64,000 nt of DNA from Crocodylus rhombifer. Its lineage: Eukaryota > Chordata > Crocodylia > Crocodylidae. This document shows positions 47,675 to 59,415 of the stretch, piece by piece. Where the stretch lies: positions 1,299,787-1,363,786 of the forward strand of contig JAVSML010025176.1 of NCBI GenBank assembly GCA_038503035.1. The letters are read 5' to 3'. The notes beneath the pieces were generated by a model. The model was not told the DNA's origin and did not search any database. It was given only the letters and a program-made list of their open reading frames with translations. Position 1 is the stretch's first letter. Each line of letters opens with the position of its first letter. The position numbers and the translations under genes were made by a program.

Positions 47675-48004
47675 GAATTCAGTTGGCATTTGGACATTTA
47701 TGAATCTTTGCACAATGAAAAGGATGAATCTTTCCTTCCCCAGATCGGATAGACTGAGGTGATATTGAATTTAAAAGTTGCAGAGGAAGTGTGAGGTCCT
47801 AGTTTGTCATGAAAGCAACCCAAAATAACAACTAGTTGCCTCACTGACCTTCTGCAATATTCATTGATGTACTGACATTGATGATAAGAAAATTACCATG
47901 GCAGGATGCTTGTGTTAAAATCCTCAGCACTGAGATAGTTAATCCTAATAATAAAAGGGGAGGATGAAAAGGGGAAACAAATGAGCAAATAAGCACTCAT
48001 TTAG

Positions 48005-49240
48005 CACAAAATCAAGATGTTGAGAGCAAAATTAATCAAGACACCAAAGGATGTGAAAAAGAAGAAATGCTTTAATTGCCTGTACACCAATGCTAGGAGC
48101 CTAAGTAATAAACAAAAGCAATTGGAATGGCTCATGTATGAGCATAAATTTGACCTAGTTGATATTATTGAAACCTGGTTGGAAGATATGCATGACTGGA
48201 ATTTTAAAATCAATCACTATAACTTATGTAGGCAGGACTGAATAAGCACAAGAGTGGAGTCACACTATATGTAAAAAATGACATCACCTGTTTTTGAATC
48301 ACTAACTCAAAAGCACATGATTATTAATGTTTATGTATTAATATCCTAAAAGAAAAAGCACAAGTTGAAATACTAAGTGCTTTCTACTTCAGAGTATCAA
48401 ATCACACTGGAGAATAGCAGTGGTGGTTCCTTATAAACCTATTCATTATGCACTAACAAAAAAAAGCTGTGAAATTGTAAGGAACTTTACTGCCAATACT
48501 AAAATGTTCTAGTAATGTCTAATTATTATCATAGATCTTAGTTTCCTAACCCAAAAAGTACTGAACATCCAAGATAGCGGAACTCTAATTGGAATTAGAA
48601 ATTGGAACTAAAAAGTAGTAAGAGTTTGGGTGCCAACTGACCATCACTTTATTGTATGTAATAAGCAAGAAGTCTAGATGGATACTGAAGAATTTTCAGC
48701 AATAATGTAGAAAAGGCAAAGTGTTCAATCAAGATTTCTATGTGGGATTTTGGAAGCTAGCACACACAAACAAACAAACAAGATGATTTAGCCAGATCAG
48801 ACGATCATAAAATAGTTTTCATTCTAATGTTAACTAAAAACGATGTTGAATACAACTCACTATACACATTTGGAATCAAAGTTTTTTTGAACTTGAATCC
48901 AAGAGTTTTTTAAAAAGCAAGTCAAGGACCAATTTGCACCACTTACACACTTTCACTGCATACTAAAACACTGATGAAGGCTCAGAGAATTGGAAGATAG
49001 TAATATTGTGTCAGTATTTAGAAAGGACATAAGGATAATCTGGGTAATGTTGTTATGAATCCCAGGCAAAATAATGGACCAGATGATAAAGTCAAAAATC
49101 TACAAACAGAAAACGTAAGCCATACTTACAGGACAGGAGTCTCTCTATCTTAGGAATCAGTGGCTAAAAAGACTTGAAACTCATTATAGATAGTTAGCTT
49201 AACATGAGCTCCCAGGTCAACAGAGGAGCCAAAAGGACCT
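48005..49240 (+). mobile_element. Old CR1/L2-clade LINE, 5' part of ORF2 retained
   Basis: The frame from 48017 carries the start of an AP-type endonuclease. Downstream remnants follow in shifting frames: VKNDITC-like at about 48274, and an RT-like stretch around 48970-49090 that includes an ESQAK / IPGKIMDQMIK pattern resembling SIPGKIMEQIIK. Many stops and frame shifts separate them. It is more diverged than the other CR1 copies here. Confidence 0.7.
48017..48241 (+). pseudogene. Remnant of LINE APE-type endonuclease
   Basis: Residues about 25-60 read YTNARSLSNKQKQLEWL, then DLVDIIETWLEDMHDWNF. These correspond to the NARSL-NK and I-ITETWL-D--D conserved blocks of CR1/L2 endonucleases (Asn and Glu catalytic positions present). 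The frame stops after CRQD, so the rest of the domain is lost. Confidence 0.8.
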
Positions 49241-49486
49241 GTGAGCTTCAGACAGATAATTGTTGAGTTGCCGTAGAAAGGTTATTTTTCCTGTTTCTGG
49301 TGTGACTCCTCCTACTGCAGGACTGTAGAGAAGGATCAGAGAAAAGTAAAAAAAAAAGATGAAGGGAAGGAAAACATATTTTTCTAGTGATAGATTTTGC
49401 TGGCTGGGTCTTAAGATTCCCTATATGAAGGAAAAAAGCTAATTGGATCACAGTCCGTAAATACCTAGATTAGGAACTGAAATTGG
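49241..49486. other. Unannotated non-coding stretch
   Basis: No gene recognised. Confidence 0.4.
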
Positions 49487-51061
49487 GTAATAAGCAGGGA
49501 TCTGGGTTTTCCATTCACCATGGAAAAATACGTATTTTATCATCTCAAGGAGAAAAAATGCCTATTTTCTCTTTTTAAGGAGCAAAATGCAGATATTCTC
49601 CTTTAAAGGAGAAAAATGGGGGAAATGGTGGGTTTCCCCTTGCAAGCTGGCAGAGCCCCAGCCTGCAAGGGGCAAGGGGGAGCAGGAGGAGGGCAATCAG
49701 GCGAGAGTGCCATGTGCATGTGCATGTGCACACATGTATGTGGCAGCCAGGCAGCATGAAAGAAGCTCCCTACAGGTAAGCTGGGAGAGGGGGAAGGGAA
49801 ACTGAGGCCCCCACAGTGAGGGTGGGAGTTGGGTAGAGCTAGGACTGGGGACGCTGCCCATCCAGGGTGGTATGTGGGGTCTGGGGCCTGGGTCTAATGC
49901 CAGGTCGGGGCAGGGGTGGGAATGTGCAGCCACAGGGCCCTGGCAGGGAGTGGGATGGAGCCACAGGCGGCTTGTCTGGTGGGGTGGCAGGGGGACTGGT
50001 TCCCCAGCACTTCACATATTCCTGGGGTCCCTGCCTTCTGTCCTACCCTCAGGGCCTCCTCAGCCCAGCAGGTGGGACCGCAGCCCAGCAGGTGGGACCC
50101 AGCATGGCATGGCAGAGTGGGGGCGGGAGGCTCAGTGCCACCACTGACAGCCCCATGTCATCATGTCATGGTGCTCCCTGGTTGCCTGCCAGCAGTGGGT
50201 GTGGTAGCATGGAGTTGTGACCCCCCGCTCCCCACTGCCAGGTGGGCAGGGAGCACTTTGCCACGGTCGTGCAGGGCTACCAGCGGTGGCACCAAGCCTT
50301 CCCACCCTACTCTGCCACACTGCACTGGCTCTCACCCGCTGGGCCACAGAGGCCTCAGGGGAGAGCAGCAGAGCAAAGAGGCCTGAGCTCACAGCTGCCA
50401 ACCCACATCTGCCCACCCCATGGACTCCACTCCAGCCAAGCCACCTATACAGGATGGGAAGCTGGGCTCCTCACTCCTCTTGGGCTGCAACAGATGCCAT
50501 CTCCCATGGGCAGCAGCCAGGCTTCAGGCACTGCTCTGGGTGAAGGTGGCTTCAGACCCGGATCCCTGGCCCCATAGCCCTGGCAGCTGGGGGCCCCTCC
50601 AGCAGGGCTGGGGGGAGCGGAGGCTGTTGGTGGGGAGTGAGGGACACTGGCAGGGCTGGAGGGCTGTGGTTTGGGAGTGTGGGCCAATGGCATAGGCAGG
50701 GCACCAGCATATCAGGGCTGCTCAGTGCCACAGAGCAATGGTGGGGACAGGTGCAGCTGGACCCGCATCCTGGTAAATAAAGGTGGCAGGGGAGCTCTGA
50801 TTTTCTATGATAAAAAACCCAAAATCAAACCTCAGAATTTATAGGTATTTAACATTTATTTTATTATAGTGATTGAGGCACTGGTAGACTTCCAAATTGC
50901 TTTAAAATTGTAAATATATCAATAAAACATTGCGTTTAACTGATACCTATATATATATAGTGTGTATTTCCTTTTAATCATGGGAAAATGTGGATTCAGG
51001 GTGTTTTAATCAGAGAATTTGTGGTTTTTAAACAGAGAAAACCAGGATCCCTGGTAATAAG
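49487..51061. mobile_element. Non-autonomous hAT transposon F, perfect 8-bp target duplication
   Basis: The element 49495-51053 (1559 bp) is flanked by identical GTAATAAG octamers. The left end is CAGGGATCTGGGTTTTCC and the right end on minus is CAGGGATCCTGGTTTTCTC. Left subterminal DNA repeats an AAGGAGAAAAA(A)TG unit. The interior (about 49680-50790) is GC-rich with no transposase and only low-complexity frames. It contains a diverged copy of the splice-donor module also found in hAT C. Confidence 0.88.
49700..49830 (+). repeat. Splice-donor module, copy 3 (inside hAT F)
   Basis: The sequence reads GCCATGTGCATG.., ATGTATGTGGCAGCCAGG, AGCTCCCTACAG followed by GTAAGCTGGGAG (junction 49775/49776), a GGGGAAGGG tract and GAGGCCCCCACAGTGAGGG. 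The order parallels 5921-6095 in hAT C, although the two transposons have different ends. Confidence 0.5.
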
Positions 51062-51183
51062 GCTCTTCATCAAAGCAGACACAAAAAATAAGAAAATGAA
51101 ATGGCTGAAAGCTGAAGGTAAACAAATTCAGACAAAAAGTTAAAGTGTTTGGGGTTAACAGTGAGGGGACAGTTCACTGGAGC

Positions 51184-52877
51184 CAGTAGCACTGGGGTGG
51201 GCAACTATTTCAGCTGGCAGGCCGCCTAACAAATTTTGGTGAGCTATCGAGGGCCTCAGGGGTGGCTATGCCCCTTGGCAGTTGTCCCACTCCCTGGTCA
51301 CCATCTTGGAACCAGAAGATCTGCCAACCTAACCCCTGACCTTTGCCACTGGAAATCCCACCCCTTGCCTCCAGAAGTACTCCTTTTGTCTGGGGGATGT
51401 GCCATCTTGGAACCAGAAAGGAACCAAATTATATTTTAAAAATCAAACAACATACGTTTCATTTGATTTCAAAAATATTTTTGTACTGATTTATATGTGC
51501 TTGTATAGTGTACATAGAGGTGATTGTATAAAAGCTTAAAATGAAGTTTACTTTTGTATGTTGTGGGGGGTATGGAGGAGTGTGGGTAGGTGGGTACAGG
51601 GTTTGTGGGGGCTGTGGGTGTGTGTGGGTGGCTGTGGGTGTGTGTGGGTATGTATGTATGTGAGGTATGGGGGAGGGTGCAGGTGTGTGTGTGGATCTAT
51701 GTGTGGGGTTTGTGGGAAGATAGATAGGTGTGAGGGAGTGTGGAGGTGTGGAGGTGGGTGGGTACAGGGTTTGTGGGTGGCTGTGAGTGTGTGGAGGGAG
51801 GGTGGCTGGGGGGCGGTGGTGTGTGTGAATGGGTGTGGGGTGTGCATGGGGAGGTGTGGGTAGGTGTGTATGGTGGTGCAAGGGGGGATGTGGGTATATG
51901 TGTATGGTGAAGTGTGTGTGTGGGATCCCCCCTACAAATACGCCCTTATTGTGCACAGCACCTACCAGCAGCAGAAGCAGGTGGCAAGGTCTCAGGGCAC
52001 TTACAGCCTGCAGCAGGCAGAGACCCCTGGTGGTGCACAGTCCTAGTGAGCTCCAGAACTGTATATGGTTGGGCCACTAGCAGGGGAGTGATGGAGCTGG
52101 CCTGGCTTCGTGGTCCTGCTGCCCTGCCAGCCCAGGCCGCCACCACCACTCCCCTTCCCCCTGCCTGCCTGTTGGCTCCTCTGGCAGTACATGGTTCCCA
52201 GCTGCATGGCTGGGACTGCAGGAGGCAGCAGGAGCCAGCTTGACCCAGCCCATCTGCCATAGTTCCTGGCTGGCTCCTACTACACCGTGCAGTCTTAGCC
52301 ATGGAGCTGGGAACCGAGTGATGCAGGAGCCAGTCTAGCCCAGCCAGCAGCACATGGTTTCCGATTACATGGCCCAGATTGCATGGCATAGCAGGAGCCA
52401 GCTGGGGACCATGGGGGCCAGGCTGGGCCGGGCCAGGATGCCTCCTGCTGCATCCTGCAGTCCTGGCCATGCAGCCGGGAATTGCATGCTGCCAGCTGGG
52501 CTGAGTTGGCTCCTGCTGCACTAGCAATCCTCTCCCCAGCTCCTTCTACCCATTCTTATCTGAGTTTTCCTCTCAGATGGAGGGAGTGCAGGGGAACAGC
52601 CACATGGTCCCAGGCAAGAAGCCTCTGCTAGGAAGAAGCTTCTGGTTGGGTGCTGAGGGTGGGGCAGGACTGGGCAGGCCTTGCTGCTGCTCCTGCTGGG
52701 TTCTGCTGTCACTGGGTCCTGCCGCCAGCTCCTCCTGGGTCCTGCTGCCGCTGGTGCTTTGTCATCTTTGACAGGCAGCTGGGGCAGATAATAATTAATT
52801 TTCTACATTTTTTAGGGGCCCCATGGGATGGATAGAATGGCTTAGCAGGCTGTATTTTGCCCACCCCTGCAGTAACA
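51184..52877. mobile_element. Non-autonomous hAT transposon G with 8-bp target duplication
   Basis: The element 51192-52869 (1678 bp) is flanked by CAGTAGCA and CAGTAACA (7/8). The left end is CTGGGGTGGGCAACTA and the right end on minus is CAGGGGTGGGCAAAATACAG, classic Charlie-type ends. The interior consists of a G/T-only-like tract (51555-51930), then diverged tandem GCAGGAGCCAGC-type units (about 52140-52540). There is no transposase. It starts only 138 bp after the end of element F. Confidence 0.82.
51555..51930 (+). repeat. GT-rich low-complexity tract with strong strand asymmetry
   Basis: Nearly only G and T on plus (GTGGGTGTGTGTGGG-type units). The minus strand gives a Thr/His/Pro-rich open frame that is an artefact of composition. 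A reverse-complement relative lies at 63715-64000. Confidence 0.85.
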
Positions 52878-53730
52878 TAACAAAAGAGTGGAGGACGTCA
52901 GTTGGAACTCTATTCCATTAGGTGCTCAACCAAAAGTGGGGGGAGAGGTGCAAAAATATCAGTAGCTGCATTACTGCTCTGGCTACCACTACTACTAGCA
53001 GAGCAGCCTCTGATGCTGCCCTGTACCAAGGAATATGGTAGATTCTTCATCATTGCCGATTTATGAATCAAACTGAGATGCTGTTGTAAAAAACATATTA
53101 CAGTTAAAAGAGGACTTCTTTCAAGGAATTTATTTAGCTTGTCATAGTTCCTCTGTGAGAAAATACTAGGTTCAAAGCTTTGCAGGACTTAGCCAAAGAA
53201 ATAGTCTTGACTTCTTTTTAGGTATTTTTTTTCAGTAGATTAGTGCTATCTCTGTTCCACTAGACAGGTTTAAATAGAAACCCTACTGAACAATACATTT
53301 GTCTAGCATTTTATATTTACAAAAATGTCTTTGTTAAGTAGTGATCCATAATGTAAAAGTCAGTGTGTTCTTCAGTGCACAATATGTCTGGTTTAATATC
53401 TGCCTATTTGCCTTTTCAATAATCTATCACTGTGTAGACAATTAAGAGGCAAATCTTATATAGAAAACACTACCAGCCCAATGGGCCAAAGTTGTGAGTG
53501 TTATGCAAAAAGTATGAATGGATTAGGAACTTTTTTTAAGATTAACATATTTCTTCCTTCCCTCTCTCTTATCACTTTCACTGTGTACAGAAAACCTAGT
53601 TTAGAGAGAAAAGTTTCTATGTTTGAAGTTATATTAACTAGTTTTGTCAGAAACAGTACTTTAACTACTGACATTGGCCTTTAAAAAAGGAGCAAACTGT
53701 GTGTCCCATAATTCAGCTCCTTTTCACTTA
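52878..53730. other. Unannotated AT-rich stretch
   Basis: No recognisable gene or repeat. Confidence 0.45.
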
Positions 53731-53990
53731 TTGGGTGTGTCTATATGAGATGTTAACTGTGCATTAGCCTAATTACACTGCACAGTAGTGTGCCAGGCAA
53801 AAACTGTGCTAATACACTGCTGCACAGTAGTACTAGGCTACTGTACAGTAAGCATCGCTAAAAACCCATGTGTGGCACTACTGTGCAGTAGTGCAATTTA
53901 CTGCACATTGATTTAATATTTGGTTATCCAAATACTAAACTTAATGCACAGTAACTATGATGCAGTAATGAACATGTAGATGTATCCAGT
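53731..53990. mobile_element. Palindromic MITE-like element
   Basis: The left edge TGGGTGTGTCTATATGAGATG..TTAACTGTGCATTA pairs with the right edge, which on minus reads CTGGATACATCTACATG..AGTTACTGTGCATTAAG. The centre repeats TGCACAGTAGT(G) in both orientations. No coding capacity and no certain target duplication. Confidence 0.55.
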
Positions 53991-54944
53991 GAACAGCACA
54001 AAGGGTCTAGGGTATCATCGCAGCTGCCAGTGTGAAAATTCTTGTTAGAGGGGAACTTTCAGCTGGCCTAAAACTAGAGGAGCTAGTTTTTGTGCCTGCT
54101 ACCTTCTACTTCATCTTAAGGAGAATGTCAGGTACAGGAGCAAGAACAAAATCAGGAGCAGGATGGAATGTAGCTTTATTGTACTGATTTGTAGCTGCCA
54201 TAGGACTCCCCAAGAACCAAAGCCAGCTGTCATAAATTACAGCAGTCTAGGTTCTGCTCTTTGTTGAGAGCAGGACAGGGAAGGCTGAGAAGGAAGAAGA
54301 CATAAGTGGTTTTGAGATGCCCCCCACTTCTACACTGAGAAGATCTCAGGAAAGGAGAGAATCTCTCATTATATTGTGTTTTAAACAAACCATGCGTATA
54401 ATAAGTAGCAACCTTCCCCCTCAATAAAAAATAAACAAACAAAGAAACAAAAAAGCCCCCACCAACTCCCCTCCCCACAAAACTCCCAAAGTATATCAGA
54501 GTAAAATATAGCTACGTAAGGATTCTAGAGACCCCATATACCTATGTAGTATATCTTATGATAAGCTCAATACATTTATCTTCTTTTAACCACTCTTTCC
54601 AAGATTATTCCTCTTTCTACTCAGTAATATATTTCACTCTCAAAGTGTAAGCAGATAATAATAGCTGAAGAGATAATCAGTTAGTGAAATCTTAAGATCA
54701 AAATTCCTTTTCTGGAGGTTTTGGAAGTGTAAGGTATACCATAGAATATCCCCTCACTTTGAAAAGAATTTTAGTGTTCAGTGTAGCTTTTAGGTAAATA
54801 ATAGCTTTAGCTAAATATTTGTTCTTTGACCCAAATCTCATGAATATAACCATAACCTTTAGAATTGTATTTTTCACTTAAGTGTTCACCCTTACATACC
54901 TCAACATATTGTGAGGTAAAGGGCTTCTCTGAATAAGAGGTAAG
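53991..54944. other. Unannotated AT-rich stretch
   Basis: No recognisable gene. A short (A3-4 C)-type run lies near 54425-54455. Confidence 0.45.
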
Positions 54945-55018
54945 GGAAGATGGCCTTGTGGCTAAATACATTGAAATTCGGGAGACCTGATTCTGCTCTG
55001 GGTCTGTCCTAGACTTTA
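54945..55018 (+). repeat. MIR-like SINE head, plus strand
   Basis: GGCCTTGTGGCTAAATACATTGAAATTCGGGAGACCTGATTCTGCTCTGGGTCTG follows the MIR head order (gtggcacagtggtTAgagca..ttggagtcagGAGACCTgggTTCtgctctgggtctg). Confidence 0.6.
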
Positions 55019-55375
55019 ATGAGGGGCAGCATCAGCTTCTTCTTGGGGTGAGGGGGCTGGGCTGGGAGGCTCTTCCCTTCCCAGCAGTGCTGTCGCTGCT
55101 GCCCACCCACCTTGTGCAACTGAGCCTGACCTGCTCCTGCCCACTTCGAGCCCAGCAGCCCCACCATGTAGATGGTGGTGCTGCCCCTGCTGGAAATGCT
55201 GGTCCTGTGTGGGCTCAGCTGCTCAGGGTGTCAGTGTCACTGGGAGGGGTGGCTACAGGGGGCTAAGTTGAATTTTGGGGTGGTTATAGCCCGATCCCTC
55301 TCCCTAGTGCTGCCCTTGACTTCAATACAAATGATATTTCACTTCTTCGGCACCTAAGTGCTACTTAGACATCTA

Positions 55376-55724
55376 GGGCTCCTATACATGTGTGGGGAGG
55401 CTGCTCCAATGAGCTGTAATTACAGCATATTGGAGCAGACTTGATTACTCAAGTCTTCTAGAGTGTGGTAATTATCTTGCTTCAGCAGATCCCAGCATTA
55501 TATGTATCAGCTTCCCCACACTGAAAAATGGTGGCGGGGTGCTTTAAACTAAAGCTTGTTCAATGAGCTTTAGTACAAAGCACCCCACTGCCATTTTTCA
55601 GTGTGGGAACACTGATACATGTGATGATCCAGGCACTTTTAATCAGCATGGCTCTCATACCTGCGTTAATTAAAGTGCCCCCGCTTCCTCCCCCCACCAC
55701 CTCCTAGAGCATGTCTATAAGCCC
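55376..55724. mobile_element. Palindromic TIR element, family P copy 1
   Basis: The ends are GGGCTCCTATACATGTG and, on minus, GGGCTTATAGACATGCTC. A strong internal hairpin pairs 55515-55556 with 55566-55607 (42-base arms, about 37 matches, 9-base loop), starting CCCACACTGAAAAATGG. Non-coding. A second copy lies at 59771-60076. Confidence 0.7.
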
Positions 55725-55764
55725 AGATCTTACTCTGTCTTTTGGAAGCATAAGTGGCCCTTAA

Positions 55765-55920
55765 TCTGAAACTATATGCATCTCAGTGAAATGGGCACTG
55801 CCTTGGAACTGAGAGTGCCCTGAGTTCTGGCTGCTGGCTCCTGCACTCAATACTGTTTCTGCATTTTACACAAACCAGTCATTGTATAAAATGGATAAAC
55901 AACAATAGGGCTAACAGCAG
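55765..55920 (+). repeat. MIR-like SINE, plus strand
   Basis: Contains ATGGGCACTGCCTTGGAACTGAGAG..CTGAGTTCTGGCTGCTGGCTCCTGCACT, then TCATTGTATAAAATGGATAAACAACAATAG, which matches the MIR core 'tctgtaaaatgggataataata'. Confidence 0.5.
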
Positions 55921-56119
55921 GGGCCATAACATCTTTCAGTGCCTGTACCATTGGGCCACAGACTCCTCTGGAGACCAGGAAAGTGGAGCAGGTCCCTAGG
56001 GACTATAGAAGCAGCAGTAACAGCCTTGACTGGAAACTGTGTGTCGGCACAGCTGGGCCCTTTTGCCCACAAGTGTGGGAGTGAGGTGCAGTAGGGTATG
56101 GGGTGCGTGGACATCTGGG

Positions 56120-56246
56120 TGTCTTGCTTCCACCCTCATAGGCAGAACAGCTGGGTGGGACACAATTTGTTGGTGGGCATTGCGGGCCAGATGAAAGTAC
56201 TTGTCGGGCCAGATCTGGCTCACAGGCCATATTTTGTCCACCCCTG
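56120..56246. mobile_element. hAT right-terminus fragment
   Basis: Read on minus from 56246: CAGGGGTGGACAAAATATGG, then CCTGTGAGCCAGATC. This is the end type of hAT G. No left end was found, so the element is truncated or its other end is too diverged to see. Confidence 0.5.
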
Positions 56247-56279
56247 CCCTACACACTGAGCAATTGGACTGAATTCTAT

Positions 56280-57059
56280 AGCTAGGGACAGAAGTTACAC
56301 ATAAACTGGTATAAATGACCAGAAACTGGTTTAAACCTCTAAAAGAACAGAAACTCAGTGCACATAAATCAGCTTCAAAATGGCTGAAACTGGTTTAAGA
56401 TTAGCTTGGTTGAACATAATATCAGATTTAACTGATTTAGGTCAAACCAGTTTATGAAGCTTCTGTCCCAGACCCCTTTCTGGTTCCAGTTAAATCACTG
56501 CCCCCCAGCATCCCAGCATGGTTTCCAGCCCTGAGCTGTGCTGTGCTGTCTGTTCCAGGAGAGGTTGGGGTGGGGAGGAAGCAGAGACTACCCCCCGCCC
56601 CCAGGCAAACCTCAGCTCTTGCCTGAACCCAGGGAGGGGGATTAAACCTACCTCTCCCTGAGTACGGAGCTGCCCTACTGCTAAACTTACTGAAACTTAC
56701 TGCTGCTGTGACTGTGGACTAGAAGTCCCAGAGGCACCTGGAAATAGGAAGAGGAAATGATGAGCAACCCTGTTGATGTGATTCTGGACTACAAATCCCA
56801 GAGTCCTCAAGGGCACCAGGAAGAGGAAGCAAACACACAGTTCATGCTGGATACATGCCAGAAAGGCATGTTCTAGCATACCCCTACTCCCCAACCCGCC
56901 CAGCTTCTGGCCTGAGCCACTACAGGCTTGTGAATGTATAACCTGAATCAAAAGTAAATGTTTGTCTAGTTGTTTCTCAGTTTAATCCCTGCAGTTTATA
57001 CTAACCTGCAAAGATTGAATTAATTTAGCCTCAGGCTTTTTGACTGTCTGTACTTAGCC
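56280..57059. mobile_element. Unclassified TIR DNA transposon family, copy 2
   Basis: The left end, AGCTAGGGACAGAAGTTACAC, and right end (minus) GGCTAAGTACAGACAGTC correspond to copy 1 (43088-44171). The internal order is the same: ACCAGAAACTGGTTTAAACCT, CAGTGCACATAAA, GCTGAAACTG(G/A)TTTAAGAT, CCAGCATCCCAGCAT, CTGGCCTGAGCCA..CAGGC, ACTAACCTGCAAAGATTGAAT. Both copies have the same orientation. Confidence 0.7.
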
Positions 57060-58210
57060 TAAACAGACTGTCCTTGTCTTCCATTTCTTCCTCACTGTGA
57101 TTGCTAATATGCACTAATAATATTTTCTTTCTAAAGTTCTGAGTGATTGCATACAATTAATTGAGCTTTTTCCAGGTAGAATGGGGCTACTGCAGAGAAC
57201 AAGACACACCATGCTGAAGTGCTGGACTGTTTCTGAACATGCATAGCAGCCTAGTGTAGTTGATCTGCAGATCTGGCCCTTAGATATGCAAGGAATACTT
57301 AAACACCTTATAGATGAAATAGGATTTGAGCTTTCCTGACTTGATTAGGCCCATGGTGCCTAAAAGATAACTTTGAAGAAATTCACTGAAATAGTTAAAC
57401 TTGTAGGTGTTTATTTAGAAACTGATCAGTAATATACAATTGCTGATGTATTAAGTTAATACATGATAAAATCAATGATGAGTTAATTACAGCAAAGGAA
57501 GGCAATTCAGATTCACACCAGCATTTAAATGGTGGTATTCCTTCCTAGTGGAGACCCAGTCAAATAACCTAATTTTAAAAGGACTGGACCATTTTATGAC
57601 CAATAATATTTAAAATTATGTTTGGTCAGGGAATGCAATCACATTCTTTGCTGAGTGATATGTGCTTATCTCTGCAGAAGTAAGAGCGTATCTTTCACTC
57701 TTGTAGAGATTTGCAAAACTTGCCAGTGAATTGTACTTCATTTCTATTCTTCATATGAAGTTTTAGGCATTGGTCATTGTCAGAAAGATAAAATACTGGA
57801 CCTATCAGGTCACTGATAAAAATTGACATAGTGATGACATAAAGATTGAGGGAATGATAAATATCTCAGGCCACTAGCCGCTCACACAGGGCATCTTGAC
57901 TGCTGGCAAAAAGTACATGGTTTAATAAGACCAGTTGCCAATTAAACTTCTGGCCTAGGAACAAAGAATACAGGCTTTATTTTCAATATGCACAAGGGAT
58001 ATTTCTTGAGAAGCAGTGACTGAAAAAGACTGGTTATGGCAGACAATTAACTAAGCATGGACTCTCACTATAAAATACTAGCCAAATGTAACAATGTGAT
58101 CCTTAGGTATTTGAGCAGAGCCATGCTGAATAGCAGTAAGGCAGTTCTGTTATCTTTAGCCTTGGCACAGGTTCACTGACTACTGGGATACTGAATTGGC
58201 ACCACGTAGG
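57060..58210. other. Unannotated AT-rich stretch
   Basis: No recognisable gene or repeat ends. Confidence 0.45.
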
Positions 58211-58214
58211 GGGT

Positions 58215-58445
58215 GCACACAGGTGCATGTGCACCCCCTGAGTGTGGTGGTACAACCCCCTGAAAAAAGCCGCCACTGACACTGGTCACTGCTGCTGGCG
58301 GTGTCTGCGGGTGGTCGCCGCCCACTGGTCAGTGCTCACCACCCCCATTGCCAACAGCACTGCAGCTGCCTGTTGCAGCTCCCCACTTGCCTCCATCCTG
58401 CTCCCGCCACCAGCAGCACCGCTGCTGCCTGTGGGAACCCTCTAG
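58215..58445. repeat. GC-rich insertion-like sequence with inverted GGGGGTGCAC motif
   Basis: TAGGGGGTGCACACAGGTGCATGTGCACCCCC forms a short palindrome at the left. A GC-rich, CTGC-rich segment follows. A related ATGCATGTGCACCCCCTAC lies at 18665-18683 inside hAT E. The ends are unclear. Confidence 0.3.
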
Positions 58446-58449
58446 GGGC

Positions 58450-58960
58450 ACTTGTTGCTCATGGAATACTGTGTCCAGTTCTGGTATTCACAATTTAGGA
58501 AAGATGTTGATCAGTTGGTGTGGAGCCAGAGAAAAGTCATGAAAATGATTACAAGATTGGAAGGACATGCCTTGTAATGAAAAGCTCAAGAAGTTCAGTC
58601 TCCAGCTTATGAAAGGGAATCACAGTCACTTGATCACTTGATCACAGTCGCTATGTACCTATCATGGACAATACTTTAACAATTGGCTCTTCAGTCTAGT
58701 AGATGAAGGAATAAAAAAAGAGGCAATGCCTGGATGTTGGAGCCAGACAAATTCAAACTAGAAACAAGGCGCACATTTTAAAATTATGTTTAATTAACCA
58801 TAGGAACATCCCAAGGTTGTAGTGGGCTCTCAATCACTGGTAATTTCTAAGACAAGAATTAATTTAAGAAAGTCCTCTGGCCTGTGTTATATCAAATGTC
58901 AGACTACATGATTATAAATGGTTCCTGATGACTTTATAATCTGTGAAAATGGCTGATTGG
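58450..58960 (+). mobile_element. Diverged CR1 3' fragment, plus strand
   Basis: ATGGAATACTGTGTCCAGTTCTGG followed by AAAGATGTTGATCAGTTGG-GTGGAGCCAGAGAAAAG is the CR1 'eyciqfw..kd-e-lervQr' region in DNA. The fragment continues to CR1 3' sequence (CAGACTACATGATTATAAATGGTTCC). Older than the other CR1 copies. No open frame remains. Confidence 0.7.
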
Positions 58961-59190
58961 GACAACAAATCTTATGGACCTTGGACTGATCAATACAAAG
59001 GCCTACAATATTTGACTACAATGTAAAACCTTGCTAAAGGAATCAAAGGAGGCCTAATGGAAAAGCATCTACATAGAACAAGATTTTTAGATGGCTTTTT
59101 TCTTTTTTTTATTAAGAAGACCTCCAAGGAAATCATATGACACAGGAAGAGGATCTATAATCATAATTAGTAATATTTGGCACTTCTACA
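58961..59190. other. Unannotated AT-rich stretch
   Basis: No recognisable gene. Confidence 0.4.
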
Positions 59191-59415
59191 GTGCCTTCCA
59201 TCAAAGAATCTCAGTGTTTTACAAAAATTAATGAGCTAAGTCTCCCAGCACTCCTGTGAAGTAGGTAAGTTTTATTATTCATATTATACAGAAGGAGAAA
59301 TTGAGGAATAGAGAGATTGCCCAAGATCACAGAGGAATTCTGGAGCTCCACTGGGAATAGTGCATAGATCTCCTGACATCTGATCCTGTGCTTTAACCAA
59401 AAAACCATCCATCCT
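59191..59415 (-). repeat. MIR-like SINE, nearly full, minus strand
   Basis: Antisense MIR order is complete: AATCTCAGTGTTTTACAAAAATTAATGAG, CACTCCTGTGAAGTAGGTAAG, TTATACAGAAGGAGAAATTGAGGAATAGAGAGATTGCCCAAGATCACA, GAATAG..GATCTCCTGAC, then CCTGTGCTTTAACCAA (antisense A-box). Confidence 0.75.

Noticed and set aside
51459..51956. Thr/His/Pro-rich 165-residue frame
   Set aside because: Antisense of the GT-rich tract in hAT G; composition artefact.
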